Assembly (NCBI GenBank): GCA_034687125.1
Contig: JAQGBZ010000028.1
Location: 307,899-371,898, forward strand
Direction of reading: 5' to 3'
DNA length: 64,000 nt
From: Neelides folsomi
Lineage: Eukaryota > Arthropoda > Collembola > Neelipleona > Neelidae
Shown: positions 27,429 through 39,998 of the stretch, piece by piece
How the letters are laid out: each line of letters opens with the position of its first letter
Position numbering within the stretch: position 1 is the first letter of the stretch
The notes under the pieces: model-generated
What the model was told of the DNA's origin: nothing
What the model saw: the letters and a program-made list of their open reading frames with translations, nothing else
Databases searched by the model: none
Made by a program: the position numbers and the translations under genes

Positions 27429-30400
27429 ATGGAACTTGATGGGATGGCGGGGAGAGGAGTCGAAGGGGCGCCCTTTGACTCCAGACAACTCAAACCGCCC
27501 TTTGACCGACACTTCCACACCCTTCCGGCCCTTCCCTCCCGGAGACCAGACGAGAAAACGGGGGGTCACGAGTTTACGCCCCAGAACATCTTCCCTTTCA
27601 GGGCTCCATGGAATCCCCAGAACGATCTCTTCCCCTCTTTCCAACACGATCATATTCCGCAAATTCAGTTGGGTAAGAATAAAATAATAAAATTGAATTA
27701 ATAAACAATTTATAAATTTTAAATTGGAAAAGGAATTAATGTGAAAATTAGGTATATTTCTTAGGTTTATAAAAGGAGTTTTGGGTCAAATAAATATGGA
27801 TTGTAATATTTACCACATCTCCGAACCAAAACTGACAATGTAGATAAAAGTCAAAAAATAAAAACTATTTTCCCAATTAACAATTAAAATTATATTAAAT
27901 TATTAAGTAAGGGAAATAAAAATAAAACCCACCAAACGAACTAAAAGCTTGGTGCAATGTGCTTTCTTATAATTCCTGGAAATTAATAGATAGATTATAG
28001 TTTGTCTTGTAATTTTGATGAAAATAATTTACAAATATATACAAAAATAGTTTATATTATGGTAAAAATATTGATAAATAAACATTGTGACAAAAGTAAA
28101 TGGAGACTTATATGGAAATAATGTAAAATGTATTAATCATAGGGAAACTTTTTAAAAAGAAGTAAATTTACAATACATGTTAGAAATGTTGAGAACTTCG
28201 TTGAAGTTATATATCCTTTTTAAAAAAAAGTTTCCTACAATTAATATATTACACTATTTCCCAATGAATCTCCATTTACTTTGTTCACACATATAATATT
28301 GACAGGTAAATATTAACTATTTTTTAAATTATTTTAAACTGATCAACTGATAAAATTACAAGACAAAATATAATCATATTAAATTTGCCCAATAAAAGAA
28401 TTAGAAGAAAACACATGTTACAGTCCCCTTAGGTAAAGTACGAACGCTACACTGATGAGAAAAATTAAATTGTTACTCAATACTCTTTTATCAAATTCGA
28501 ACACTTTTAACTTTAGCAATTACATTTTAATTTCAACAAGTATTGAATAGAATTTTCAATATAAAATGCAGTTAAAATTCTCAAAGTTGCTAAAGGAGTA
28601 TTGAGTAACCATTCAATTTTTCTCATCAGCGTTCGTACTTTATCTAAGGGGACAGTACATTACATCAAGTTCATTTGATGTGTTTAATTTTTATCATCCC
28701 CATCCTTAATAATATAATATATTTTTTATTTGAGGAAATATTTGTGATTGTATGTATAGTATTATACCTAGCCTGAGCAAGCATCGAGTAGAGTATACGC
28801 GGTGCTTGGGGATTCCTCATGAGTTCGGCTGCATCCCTGTGGAACAATAATTAGAATGATTATTAAAATTTACACATATAAATTGATTTTTATATTAAAT
28901 AATAATAATTGTATTGGAATGAGTGAAGTGACCCATCCTTTAACCTGCAAACAGCAGAACAATATTAAATAATGAATTTCAATGTTAAACATAACGATAT
29001 AAAAATCAATAGCGGATTGAAATGTGTAAATTGCTATAACTCATTTGAGGCTTGAGTGAAATCGACCAAGAGTAAATTAAAGGTTGATGAATCCAACCGA
29101 CTTCGAAACATGGTCGAGCGAGGGCAGTTTATTATATTAGTTAATGTTAGTTAGGTCAGGTTAACTTGTCAACATAATATGATAAAATGAACCCTAATCC
29201 GACCAAGTTTTCGTCAATGGACTCTGTGGCTGAGGAGGGGGATAGAATTTGACTGAAAATGAAACTTACTGATGAATGTTAAGATTCAGCACTTGGATAT
29301 TATCATTCTCGTCCGCATCGTACCATTTGTGGAACGGCATCTTCACCGGATGTCAAGGGTCGACGAGGTCGAGAAAAGGTCGAGAAGCGGTGATTTGGAG
29401 AGAGCGATTTGGAGAGCGCCAGGAGGCTGAGAAAAATGGCTTGGGTTCTTTAACAAAGGGGAATAGGGAAGGGAATTTTGCACCAAACGTTTCGACTTCG
29501 CCTTATGCATAAATATATATATATGTATGTATATGATGTATGTATTAATAAAGAGTCTACCTACTTCTGGAGATGCAGGGAAATAAAATAGTCCAAAACT
29601 AAATAATACTATTTTACTAAAAACTATATAATGATAATTATGAATGTGGTTTAACATTGTAGGTGGTCTGGACGTGGGAGGTATGAGCGGGCTTTTGGGG
29701 GCCCCTGAATCCCTTGCCCCTTCCGACCTCTACCACCACCAAGGTCATCTTCTTCACCATCACCACCATCAGCAGCATCTCCTCCCCAGCTCCAACCCTC
29801 CAGACTACTCCGGCCGGAACCAACCCCCGCAGCTGATCCAGCAGCCCTTCATCCCGCCACACCAAACCCCAGCCATCCCCAGGGACTTTGAATGGGGAAC
29901 CCTCGATGGGCCCCAGACCCTCGAGGACGATGGGCTGGAGGAAATGGATGACCCGTTAGGGAACCTCATGGCCATAGACGACATGATCCTAGGTCGGGAA
30001 CCCCCGGTCAACAACATGGTGATGCCACCAGTGAGGAACGGCGATTTCTTTACGGCAACTCAGCAACCGAGGATCGAAGAACCTTTGTTCTCTCCGCTCA
30101 ATGAAAATACCTATGATTGGCGTTCCTCGGCCCTCATCCTCCCCATGGTTCAGGACCAACACCAAGGACAGGAACATCGAGAACAACAACACCAGAGACA
30201 AGAACAACAACATGGGCATGACCACCAAGTTGACCAAGGTGAGAATAGTTTCAAATTCTTCAAATCCAATACTCGGAGTTGGTTGAGTGCCATATGAAAC
30301 AAACACACATGCTTCATAATATGATTAAATGTTTAGAATCTTCTCATCTCTTGTTAATGCCATCCCAGATAGAATGTCAATTAGTCGAATATTTAATATT

Positions 30401-33400
30401 AAGGATACAGTTTATTCACGTTGAACATAAACAGAACAAATTTGGATGATTAATTACTTAATTACACTACTCATGAATCTACATACATCCTGTATGGGTA
30501 TTTCAATAAGTAATTTATCGTGATCGTTACTTATAATTATAATTTTATAATATAGAAATAAGTGCAATAACCATCAATATTTAATTAATAAAATAATGAA
30601 CTTTTTAGTATAGGTGCCCCGTTATAGAGAGCGACATGCTGAGGGAATTTAGTATTTATTACCTATATGCTTTACTTGAATACATACTTATTTACTCTAT
30701 ATCCTTTATATTCATTACACTTTATTACCTATAAATATATAATTCTCTAACTAATATTATTGATTAATATTAAAGAAAATAACGAACATTTTTTACGTTT
30801 GTTCCATTTGTGAATAATACTGTTCATAATATATTAATTAATTAACGTTAATAATATGTCGGTTTCAATGAAGAAGGCTGAACAATTTTGAGATTTTATA
30901 CTTTTACATTTAAATTGATCCCAAACAAATGGAGTCATTTGATTGGGATGAAGGGACCAATTGCTTGGTCGCCGGATCTCAAAGGATCAAAAACCGCTAG
31001 ACTTTATCCTTCGGTGAAGGAGAAGATGGGATATCTTACATAATGTATAAATAAAGTCTACACACAAATCAAACAATAATTAATTTATTAATGTAAGAGA
31101 ATAACGGCAATGAGTTACTGCAAGACAAATATGATCAATATGTTAAGTGTTGAAACGTGTGTATGAATAGTTGTTTATGGATTTGAACGACGATTGCAGA
31201 AAGATGTTGTTATCTATTGTAATGGTGCTCAGTCAGCTTGGAAATTAAAAGCAAGTTGACCATTAAGATCACCATATAAATCGGATCAAATTTCTTAAAT
31301 CGTAAGTTGTAGTGAATATTAAATATTCTCACGGTTAATACGAATGTATTTGATAGTGAAAATAGTAAGATAAATATATCCTTGTAAAATGATCAATAAA
31401 ACATTTTTTATCGATAATGATCTCAGACAGACGAAACTGTCCTTCATAGGACCAAAGTGTAGGATCCAACTAAAATTATTCGAAGATTAAAAACCTTGGT
31501 TTCCATTCGATCAAATGTCAACCAATGTTTTATTTCTTCACTTTCAAATATAATTCTCATTCCTTTGGTAGACTTGGTCAGCCCTAGTTGGTTATTGTTT
31601 AAGTGAATATTGAATATAGGAACTAAAGTGGACTTAAGTGTTTAATCACGAATTAATAATTTAAAAGAACCTTTTTAAATCTATTAAATCTTCTACATAT
31701 AATAGATCAACGTGACCCATTGGAATCAGAACCCTATGTAGAAAGCCTTCTAATGTATTTTATAAGATAGGGAAATGTAAAAACGTTACTTCGTCATTAT
31801 TCAACTCATACAAATACATTTCTGACTCATTCATCCCATTGCATTCCGTTAAATTATATAATTTATAGAAAGTTGAGAATGGTTAAAATGTTAAAAAGAC
31901 GCCAGCTTTAATTATCTTTCATATCAGCTTTATTATCGATAATTGTATGATATTTGGTAACAAAGGAGGTTCAATTGGATTAATAATTCCTTTTTGTGGT
32001 CAAGTCGGGATGGCGGGTGTGGTGTTGGAAAAGAAAGAAAACGAGATGGAAGAACAAAGAATAGCGGAAGTGAAAGTTGAGTTGGAGAGCTGCAAAGAGA
32101 AAAGCGATCGGAAGCGAGAAGAGTCAAAGAGAGAATTGGAACGGATTGAAGGTCGAAGGGAGGAAGATCTTCGCAGGGCGGAAACGAAGGGCGAGGACGG
32201 GCGAGTGAGTGAAAGTCGGAGAGAGGAGGAGAAGCGGAGAGAAGAGCGGAAGAGGGAGGAACGACATCGCCATCGCGATCATGACAGATCCAAAGAAGAC
32301 GGGGATCGGAATCGCCTCAATGGGGACAATCAACGACCCAACGAAGGAGACAATGAAAAGAATAAGTACAATCCTGGTAAATAAAACTCTCCAATTAATT
32401 AAATTTAAAGCAAGTTAAATTAATTCATCAAATTAATTTAACTTCCCTTTAAATTAAAAAAAATATTAGACAAGTTTTGTTCAATACGGGATTTAAAATT
32501 AAATGCAAAAGTGATGATAAATTTAATTTCAATTAACGACTTACTTCCACAAAGATAATTTATCCTGGTTTGCATAGAAATAGTAAATAACAAATTGTAA
32601 AATAACAAATATGGGTATTTTTCAATTCAACTAATTTGTATTAAATATGGCAGGTGCAGAGGCCGGATTTGTTCCGCCCCTCCATGAAGCCAATGTGTCA
32701 AAGGTCGAATCGTCACGAAAAAGGTAAGTCTCTTAATTATTCACCCCTTGTAAACACCATACATTTATAATACCATATATTTAAATATTTATAATGTATG
32801 GTATTGAAGAAAGAATTATACATTTGGTTTGATTTCTGCATTTCTTTCTTTCTCCCCCTTCGGCCCTTTTCTCAAATTTCCTTTCTTGACTGTCTTCATG
32901 ACTCTATGACCTATTTGATCCAAAGTTGAGGAAGTGTTTAGTCGGATGGATAGGTATACAATATGTAATTGGAGTTGTCCTCCGATCACATTACACAAAT
33001 GGGCAAATAATATTTAAAATGTTATCACCATAAATTCAAATATCCTCTTTCCATGGAAATAAGAATATAAGCAAATAAGTTTGAGAAAGTGGGAAATGTG
33101 GCGAGGGGCTTTTAATCACACCGGCGCCTTTGGCACAGTCATTCATTTTTCACCGACGACTCGTCATGTACGCCTGTTCCTGTCCCTGTGGCCTGACCAT
33201 CTTTGGGGGCGAGAGAGACCTAGTGCTGTTTGACCCCAACGACACCCCCCTTTCACCCGCCAAGTCTTTTCCCTTGACCCCGAGGAGGATAACAACTGAC
33301 GAGGAAAATGAATTTGACAGGGACGACAAACATCGTCATTCTGATCACTCGAGGAAAGAGACGTCCTCTTCAAAACATCGCTCGTCGAGATCAGACAACT

Positions 33401-36400
33401 CATCACTATCTAAGGATTTTTCTTCATTATCATCCAAGGAGCGCTCATCACGATCTTCTAAGGATCGCTCGTCGCGCTCTTCTAAGGATCGCTCATCGCG
33501 GTCTTCCAAAGATCATCATGGATCCAGTAGCAAAGTAAATTTTAACAATATCACAATATATGTAAATACATAAGCCCTAGAAAACAGCCCTTTGAAAAAA
33601 TCAATCTCTACCCGAATTGTTGTTGGGAATACTATATATGATAAAAATGGTTAATTATTAAATCAGGAGAGTGATCGCCGCCGACGAGATGATCGTCATC
33701 GGAGCGACCGGAAGTTGTCGTCTGGAGGATCTGATCGGATTCGCGATTCTTTTGCGGCTGAACCTGTGTACATCAAAGCCCAAGTCCTTGTGCCTCCGGG
33801 CGACGTTGGAATGCGTAACGTTGGGATTCAAGTTTCCCGGGACCCAATTCGAGAAGAGCGGAAGCGGGACGAGAAGAAGAAGGTGAAGGTGAAGGAATGG
33901 CCCTTTGACCCGTTGTTAGCAACCTTCAAATACCGCGATCTGTTTCGAATCGAAGAGCATCCCAACGGTGGGGCTCTTGTGGCACATGCTCACCAAGATG
34001 ATTTGGATGGATTTTCTCATGAAGAAATGAACCAATTTGTGGCTGAATTCTTCAAAGTAAATTCAATTATTTTTATTTTATCTATTTTAGAAATTATGAT
34101 TCAAATGGTGATGGGTTGTGTGACAAGGAATGTCTTAATGGCAATGTGTGTATATTAATCTTTGTATGGTGTAGTTGGTGTTCCACGAAGATCCCCGGGG
34201 GTTCGCCTACTTTGTTATGGGCATTGTTCATGACTCGGGCAAATTCCTCCCTGACCTCCTCGACCACATGGGTGAAGGCTGGCCGAACCTTGTCGTGAAG
34301 TCAGGAATCCTCGGGAGAAACTCTGACATTGAGACCACCACTTTCGGGAGCTACAAGGACCAGGTGAGAGAAAACATACAAATTATCACAAACCATTGTA
34401 AACCAATACTTTTCCATGAAGGAAAAATACTGTAAAAACAGAAGCCAAATTACTGTAGTACACGTCACAGATATTTAGAAGACTTTTAATAGAGAAATGA
34501 AATATATAATACAATACAAATTGTGTCCATATAAGTATAAATATTTTTTTGTTTTATTCACATTGGCACAATGTCCTTTGGTCTTGTTTTTAATAATAAT
34601 ATAAATATAATAGGCTTGTCATTTGATATAAGCTTTTTCTCGGAAAATTTTTTAACGATGTCTTGTCTTTGAATGTAATTTGACCACTTCAATTTATTTT
34701 TCATCTTATATTACATATTGATTTTCCCATTGAGCAACAATATATAATTTATTTAGTGTTATGTAAATATTTATATATTTATAATAACATTATAAATGTT
34801 TGGATTTAATAAAATTGTTAATTAAACTAAATGAGTAATTAAACTAAATTTGTTTATATTAATTCCTTGAGGAATTAAATCTGGATTTGTGACACGAATG
34901 ATTTTTCAGGTACATCAACATTATGCGAAAGGGACATTCCGGTACGGTCCTCTGCATCAACTGAGTCTAGTTGGAACTGTGCATGAAGAGGCCGGCGGCT
35001 ATTTTCCCACTGTGCTTCAACTCCTTGAGAAAAGTCCGTTCCTCAAAGAGGTTCGTCCCCCACGTGGCTCAATCAAATTAATCAACTATTTAACCAATGA
35101 ATTGTTAAGCCAATTGTTATATGATTGTTTAGGTAATGCCATGGGGTCGGCTTTCCATCTACGACGGCGGAGATCCAAAAGACTCCAACGACGGTCCGAT
35201 TCTGTGGATTCGTCCGGGCGAGCAGCTCATCCCCACTGGGGATAAAGTATCCGTCGCTCCTGGGAAACGAAGAAGGTAAATTACTAATTACCACAAGTAT
35301 CATAATTAATGTTTTTAGGCAATGGCAATTTCAACGTAATGAAATTACAATGGTATAATATTAATTAACATTGAATATATTATATTAATTTAATAATACT
35401 GTTTATTTATGATAATGAATAATGAGCTATTACATTTTGGTCAATTTTGGTGTGGTTAGGATGACGGAAGCGAGAGAAATGATGTTTGAAGATCGAACGA
35501 AGGCTCATGCTGACCACGTGGGTCATGGGATGGAGCGGATGACAAGTGCGGCCGTGGGGCTTCTGAAGGCTGTCCATTGTGGACAACAATACGACCAGAA
35601 CCGGCTGACCAAAGACGTCATTGCGTTTCATGCCTCCGACTTTCCTCATTTGGTCGAGAAGCTTCAATTGGATCTCCATGAACCTCCTATCAGCCAAGTG
35701 AAAATCAACATATCAATATTTGACCCTTTTTCATTTTACTGACCTGACCCAATGATTTCCTTTCCAGTGTGTTCAATGGATTGAAGATGCAAAGTTGAAT
35801 CAATTGAGCCGAGAAGGAATTCGCTATGCAAGAATACCACTCGCCGACAACGACATCTACTTCTTACCCAGAAACATCATTCATCAGTTCAGGACCATTT
35901 CGGCCGTCTCCAGTGTTGGTAAGGATCCAACAGATCCCATAAAGTTCAGGTCAAAATCCCTGACCTTTGACTTGGCCTTTCCAATGTACTAACGGAATCT
36001 TTATTTAGCTTGGCATGTTCGACTGAGTATGTATTACTCTGACACCGTGACCGAGGGAGGCCCACAACCGGCTCCAATGGAAAGCGTGGAAGTGACGCGT
36101 CGACTTCTCCAAATTGAACAAGAAGTGAAGGTGAAGCCGAAGGCAGCTGTGGCCGTCCCCACGCCGCCCAACTATGTCTCTTCGTCAGAGTCGAGCGAGG
36201 AGTTTTCTCTCTCTTCCCCCAAGAAGAAAAAGGGTAAAAAGGGGGACAAGGGGAAGAAGAAGAAAAAGCCCGGGAGGAAGAAGAAAGAGCTCAGCTCTGA
36301 GTCAGATCCGCCCTCTGAACAAGAAGCCCCCAACGATCCCCATTCCTCGGATGGGGAAATGCCAATGTTGGAGAAGGAAAGGACCATCCGTCCGGTCAAG

Positions 36401-36962
36401 AAGCCTGAAGAGCTTCGAAGGTCGGACAAACCTGCCGAGAGGCCCAAAGAGAAGGAAGATGGCGGCGAGGGGAAAGAGGATGGGGGGAAGGGGCGAGCGG
36501 GGAAGAGCAGCAAAAGCCCTTCGCCCATGAAGTCCCCTGCCAGGGTCGGGTCTCCCAAACGTGACAAAGGGAAAGGGTCAGGGAGTCCGAGGAAGGTTCT
36601 GAACATGCCGGCCAAGAAGCCCAAGCTGGATCCTGCAGAGGAGCAGAAACAAAGGGAAGCCGCGAGGCGGGAAAAGCTCAGAGCTATAGCTGAAAAGGGC
36701 CAAGCGAGACCTGGAGGAATTTTCGGACCGGGTGAGAAGAACGGAGGAGTCAGAGAAGGCCAACCGCCCCGGACAGCTCCCAATCTTCTCTCTACCATCA
36801 TGAAGAACATGGACTCCACGCTTGGGAGGACAAAGGATGCATTCTCATGTAAGACCATTATTTTAACAAGAAGTTAATTGCTCATTTAATTTATTATAAT
36901 AATCATACAATTTTGATGGAAGAGTAGAATTTTAATTCAAGATATTTAATTATTTTACAGAA
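27429..36962 (+). CDS. Rsbn1: RSBN1/DPY-21-like (KDM9) JmjC-type lysine demethylase
   Basis: Homologue of round spermatid basic protein 1 and C. elegans DPY-21, nuclear proteins with a JmjC-like domain that demethylates H4K20me2. Coding exons: 27429-27672, 29663-30238, 32005-32376, 32654-32723, about 33216-33534, 33667-34056, 34175-34363, 34910-35050, 35133-35275, 35460-35697, 35768-35918, 36009-36848, 36961-36962; 1,224 codons plus stop. The N-terminal half is low complexity: Gln/Pro/His-rich, then Arg/Glu-rich, then Ser/Lys/Asp/Arg repeats. The conserved core (33.7-36.0 kb) has [49 protein letters not shown] and [21 protein letters not shown] (His at 35506, Asp at 35512) and FHASDF probably supply the iron ligands. 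The C-terminal exon is Lys/Ser-rich. The first exon was joined because its phase (G|GT) fits; the 33216 acceptor is the weakest boundary. The stop codon is split by the last intron (T|AA). Confidence 0.9.
27955..28417. repeat. Long imperfect inverted repeat (fold-back element)
   Basis: The two halves are imperfect reverse complements around a centre near 28190. Matching landmarks: TTTGTCTTGTAATTTT on the left pairs with AAAATTACAAGACAAA on the right, AAGTAAATGGAGA with TCTCCATTTACTT, and GGGAAACTTTTTAAAAAG with CTTTTTAAAAAAAAGTTTCC. Total length is about 460 bp with no coding content. This looks like a non-autonomous fold-back DNA element; no target-site duplication was identified. Confidence 0.7.
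28421..28655. mobile_element. 235-bp palindromic MITE with TA target duplication
   Basis: Near-identical terminal inverted repeats of about 60 bp face each other. The left end starts CAGTCCCCTTAGGTAAAG, and the right end is the complement of CTGTCCCCTTAGATAAAG. The element is flanked by TA on both sides (28419-28420 and 28656-28657). TA duplication with short CAGT-type ends is typical of Tc1/mariner-related MITEs. There is no open frame. It lies three bases downstream of the fold-back element. Confidence 0.8.
28671..29340 (-). CDS. Probable small nested gene, unknown function
   Basis: Not recognised. Reading the minus strand, an ATG at 29340 opens [13 protein letters not shown] and ends at a good GTAAGT donor (exon 29340-29270). 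A second exon starts at 28836 after a polypyrimidine-AG acceptor and encodes [21 protein letters not shown]. Between them, 28944-28933 looks like a 12-nt microexon: TTTGCAG acceptor, GTCACT donor, and it adds LKDG in frame. All three phases fit, giving up to 82 residues and a TGA at 28673-28671. The AT-rich last 30 codons look less coding-like, so a further splice near 28785 (AG|GTATAA) is possible. It lies inside intron 1 of the RSBN1-like gene on the opposite strand. The protein may be a small acidic helix-forming one; no domain was identified. Confidence 0.4.
30239..32004 (+). other. Intron 2 of the RSBN1-like gene
   Basis: A 1.77-kb AT-rich intron between the His/Gln-rich exon and the Arg/Glu-rich exon. 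No exon, RNA gene or clear repeat was seen. Confidence 0.6.
33432..33516 (+). repeat. 24-nt in-frame repeats encoding SSKDRSSR octads
   Basis: Within an exon of the RSBN1-like gene, a 24-nt unit encoding the octad SSK(E/D)RSSR is repeated about three and a half times. The DNA copies differ mainly at third positions, so the protein repeat is retained while the DNA drifts. This is an SR-like disordered segment. Confidence 0.75.
34364..34909 (+). other. RSBN1-like intron 34364-34909
   Basis: A 546-bp AT-rich intron between the exon ending SYKDQ and the exon starting VHQHYAKG. Nothing else was seen in it. Confidence 0.7.
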
Positions 36963-39470
36963 ACATGAAGTAGGAGCTGGCGAGTTTTATTCTCTCATCC
37001 CCCCTTTACCCTTTTGGGGACCTAAAGTACAATTACATCAACATTTACGTTTTAAGGTATAAAATACAACTATTAGAAACATAGGAGGTAGTCAAAACAT
37101 ATTTAGCATTTCTTTAACACAATCAACCGACGAAAGAGAAATCTTCAACAACAAAAAATACAGGAAATTACCAAATTAAAAAGTACGTTTACTTACAACT
37201 ATTAAATAATCTACAATTAAATATATAAGCTTTCACACACAATTGTGTAATCTCTTCTGAAAAGTGTTTGGGATTCATCTCCCATTCAGTTTCTAATTAA
37301 ATTTAAGCAAGGTAACTAATAATATTATTAAATTTATGTCAATTTAGAGTCCAGAAATATTTCTAATAATGTTAATGGAAATTATTATGATGCATGCTCA
37401 TCAAATCACTTGCTTTTTACTGTCTTAATTGGAAATTGTCAAATTAATATTTAACGTTATTTGTAGCTTTACCTTTTTAACTTGTATACTCAATCCTGTA
37501 AAACAAATTTGGTCTGAAATTGGAAAATTTAAATGGAGAATATATTAGTAATACATATTATTAATGACAAGTGAAACCTTTATATCTACATAGGTATGTA
37601 TGAATATTAAATCAATATATAATTATACCTTATATCAATATCAATATACATGTATACTTGTACATTTTAAATACATGTCTAAATATTATATATCTATAAT
37701 TCTATGAAATGTATATCTAATTATTAATAATGAATGTTAAACAATATATATATATATATATTTGATTTATAAAGTTGTGAATAATTGTAAGAGAACTAAA
37801 AATGAAACTTTGACCTTTTTTAATTTATTTATCTCATAATTTTTTCTCATTTTTAAAAATTCCTTTTTCTCAGTTTTTATATACATTTTAGTGAATTTAG
37901 TTTTAATTTACAAAAAAGAAATGTCATAAATTAGAAGTTTATTTCAAGCATTGTGACCCTTGTTCAAATTTGTTCAATGGAGGGAGTTCAAATCTATTTT
38001 TATGTGTCAAGTATACATTTGGTCAATGCTGTTCATTTTCTCTTTGTGTCAATCCAAGGCTCATGGAGACTTTTTCCATGTAAAATCCACAAGGTCCATT
38101 CAGGACTTTGGGGAAATTGAAATGAGTTTCATAACTTTTAAGTAATCAAAATATTACTTGTTAAAAATATTAACGAATTGCAATATTAGTTTTTTTATTT
38201 TTAATTAGTGGTAAGATGTATCATACAATGTGTATTTTGTATTGATATATTATCACTTCATGTTTCGGGAGAGAAAAAATCTTCTTTTTTCATTAATATA
38301 AATCTTCTTTTTAATATTAAATACAATTGTAGGATTACTAGTTGAAGTAATTTATTTATAAATGAACGTTGTTAACAAATGGGGAAGTGTATTGGAATAT
38401 TTTGATTCCATTTGAGTCCTTGTTTGATTTTCGGAGTGAGAGAATTTCCGTTTTTTAGCTTTAATCCTTTAGGTCAAAACTCAACTTCTCATCAACTTAT
38501 CTTTTTAAACTTACAACTTACCAAATAAATCAAGCAAATATATAAACTACGTAAATTGTTAAACCATACCATTATTTATATATGATAAATCCTCTTTAAT
38601 AAATATCTACATTGTTGGGTCATTCAAAGCTGCTTCAATTCATTTAACCATTCTTTCATTCATAGTATAATTATAATGATTTAAGTAAAATGTATTTTAT
38701 TTACTGGCATCATATGCTTGGATGAATGCGTGTATGAAAGTAAGGATATAATCAAATAATCATTAAGCATGAGCATGAAAGTAAGGATAATCGAAATTAC
38801 ATAATTCTCACATCATTTATTGTCATTAAAAGCGGTTCAAAGGTTAATTATTTGGACAATTGGTGTTTACTGCTTACATTATACAGCATATAATTATAGT
38901 ATAGTATTAATATAAGTTAAATAACTTGAACCATTTCGTACGTACGTACCCCCCAAAGTATTGTAGTAGCAAAGTTCCTCAATCGGCATATCGATATTAT
39001 GTGATGTAATGTAATGTAATGTCATAGTTAAGAAATTGGATATAGTTAATTTGTTGATTTACGGGTATTATAATGGAATGTAAATATAATTTAAATATTT
39101 AAGTTATATATATATGTATCTTAATGAATAACAATTTGAATTGTTGAGGAACGTCTTCGAAAACTTTAGAAATAGAGTGGAAAGATGTTTTGATGAAAGA
39201 GGCATTTTGAACATTAACTTTATAAGGAAATGGGTGTATGCAACATTTAACTACGAATAGAATGACTCACTCAACATGAAAGCTAATTGAACTTTATAAA
39301 TTAGTGTAATAGTTAAATGAGTTGAATTAAATATTCTAACAAATTAAATCTCTTTAATATTTTAATGCACTGCATAGAGAGAAAAGAGGTAATAATATGA
39401 ATAGTGTAGTTACAATGTTATGTATTAAATACTTATATGCAATTACCATTGTCTTCTGTATATACATATA

Positions 39471-39998
39471 CAGTCAACGACATTAGTTTCAACACCTTAT
39501 ATCATTGTAACAGATTTATGTTGAAATCCCGAAACTTTACTCCAAAAAGGAATTGCGAAAAATCTTCGTTCATCACACACGGGAAGAAAAACCCAAGCCT
39601 ACTCCAAAGATCTTAAGAATCGGACGGGTATTACAATTATACTAAACAACGAGATTCCTGTTAAATCCCCTGACATGAGCCCAATGGACTTCTTCGGTTT
39701 TGGATTTTTAAAACAGCGCCTGCGGAAGAGAAAAGCGAAGACGTTGAACGGAGTTTGGAAAGTTTTACGAGAGGAATGGAAGACTGTCGACATCACCCGG
39801 ACAAAAGGAGTCTTTGCAGCATGAAAGAAACGGTGTGAAACCGTAATCGAAATGAAGGGGAATCATATTGAAAATTTAAAACGAATTCATTCACGCAAAT
39901 TATGATTAAAACGCTTATAAATTGAATTACCATTAAAAAAGTTATTAACTTAAATCTGTGACAATGATATAGGGTGTGAAAAATAATGTCGTTGACTG
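39471..39998 (+). mobile_element. Internally deleted Tc1/mariner element
   Basis: Inverted terminal repeats of about 45 bp: the left end starts CAGTCAACGACATTAG, and the right end is the complement of CAGTCAACGACATTAT. TA flanks both sides (39469-39470 and 39999-40000). The plus strand between them encodes the C-terminal part of a mariner-family transposase: SPDMSPMDFFGF (the region of the third catalytic acidic residue), then FLKQRLRKRKAKTLNG, WKVLREEW and, after an in-frame stop, a degraded KKRCETVIEMKGNHIENL. The N-terminal DNA-binding region and the first catalytic residues are missing, so the 528-bp element is non-autonomous. Confidence 0.85.
39620..39900 (+). pseudogene. Mariner-type transposase C-terminal fragment
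   Basis: Remnant of a transposase gene inside the 528-bp element. It is recognisable from about NNEIPVKSPDMSPMDFF onward. An in-frame TGA after TKGVFAA interrupts it before the typical C-terminal tail, which is still readable (KKRCETVIEMKGNHIENLKR). It has no start codon and no upstream catalytic residues, and is not expected to be functional. Confidence 0.75.

Larger units (their letters stand above)
27673..29662 (+). other. Intron 1 of the RSBN1-like gene, with fold-back elements and a nested gene
   Basis: About 2 kb of AT-rich DNA. It contains a long imperfect inverted repeat (27955-28417), a TA-flanked palindromic element (28421-28655) and, on the opposite strand, short exons of a probable nested gene (28671-29340). 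These are listed separately. Confidence 0.6.

Noticed and set aside
27180-27662. 160-codon minus-strand open frame
   Set aside because: Overlaps the proposed first exon of the RSBN1-like gene, has no recognised domain, and the plus strand has a better splice donor and matching phase.
36172-36858. 228-codon minus-strand open frame
   Set aside because: Shadow of the Lys/Ser-rich last large exon of the RSBN1-like gene; the product is low-complexity Phe/Ser/Leu sequence.
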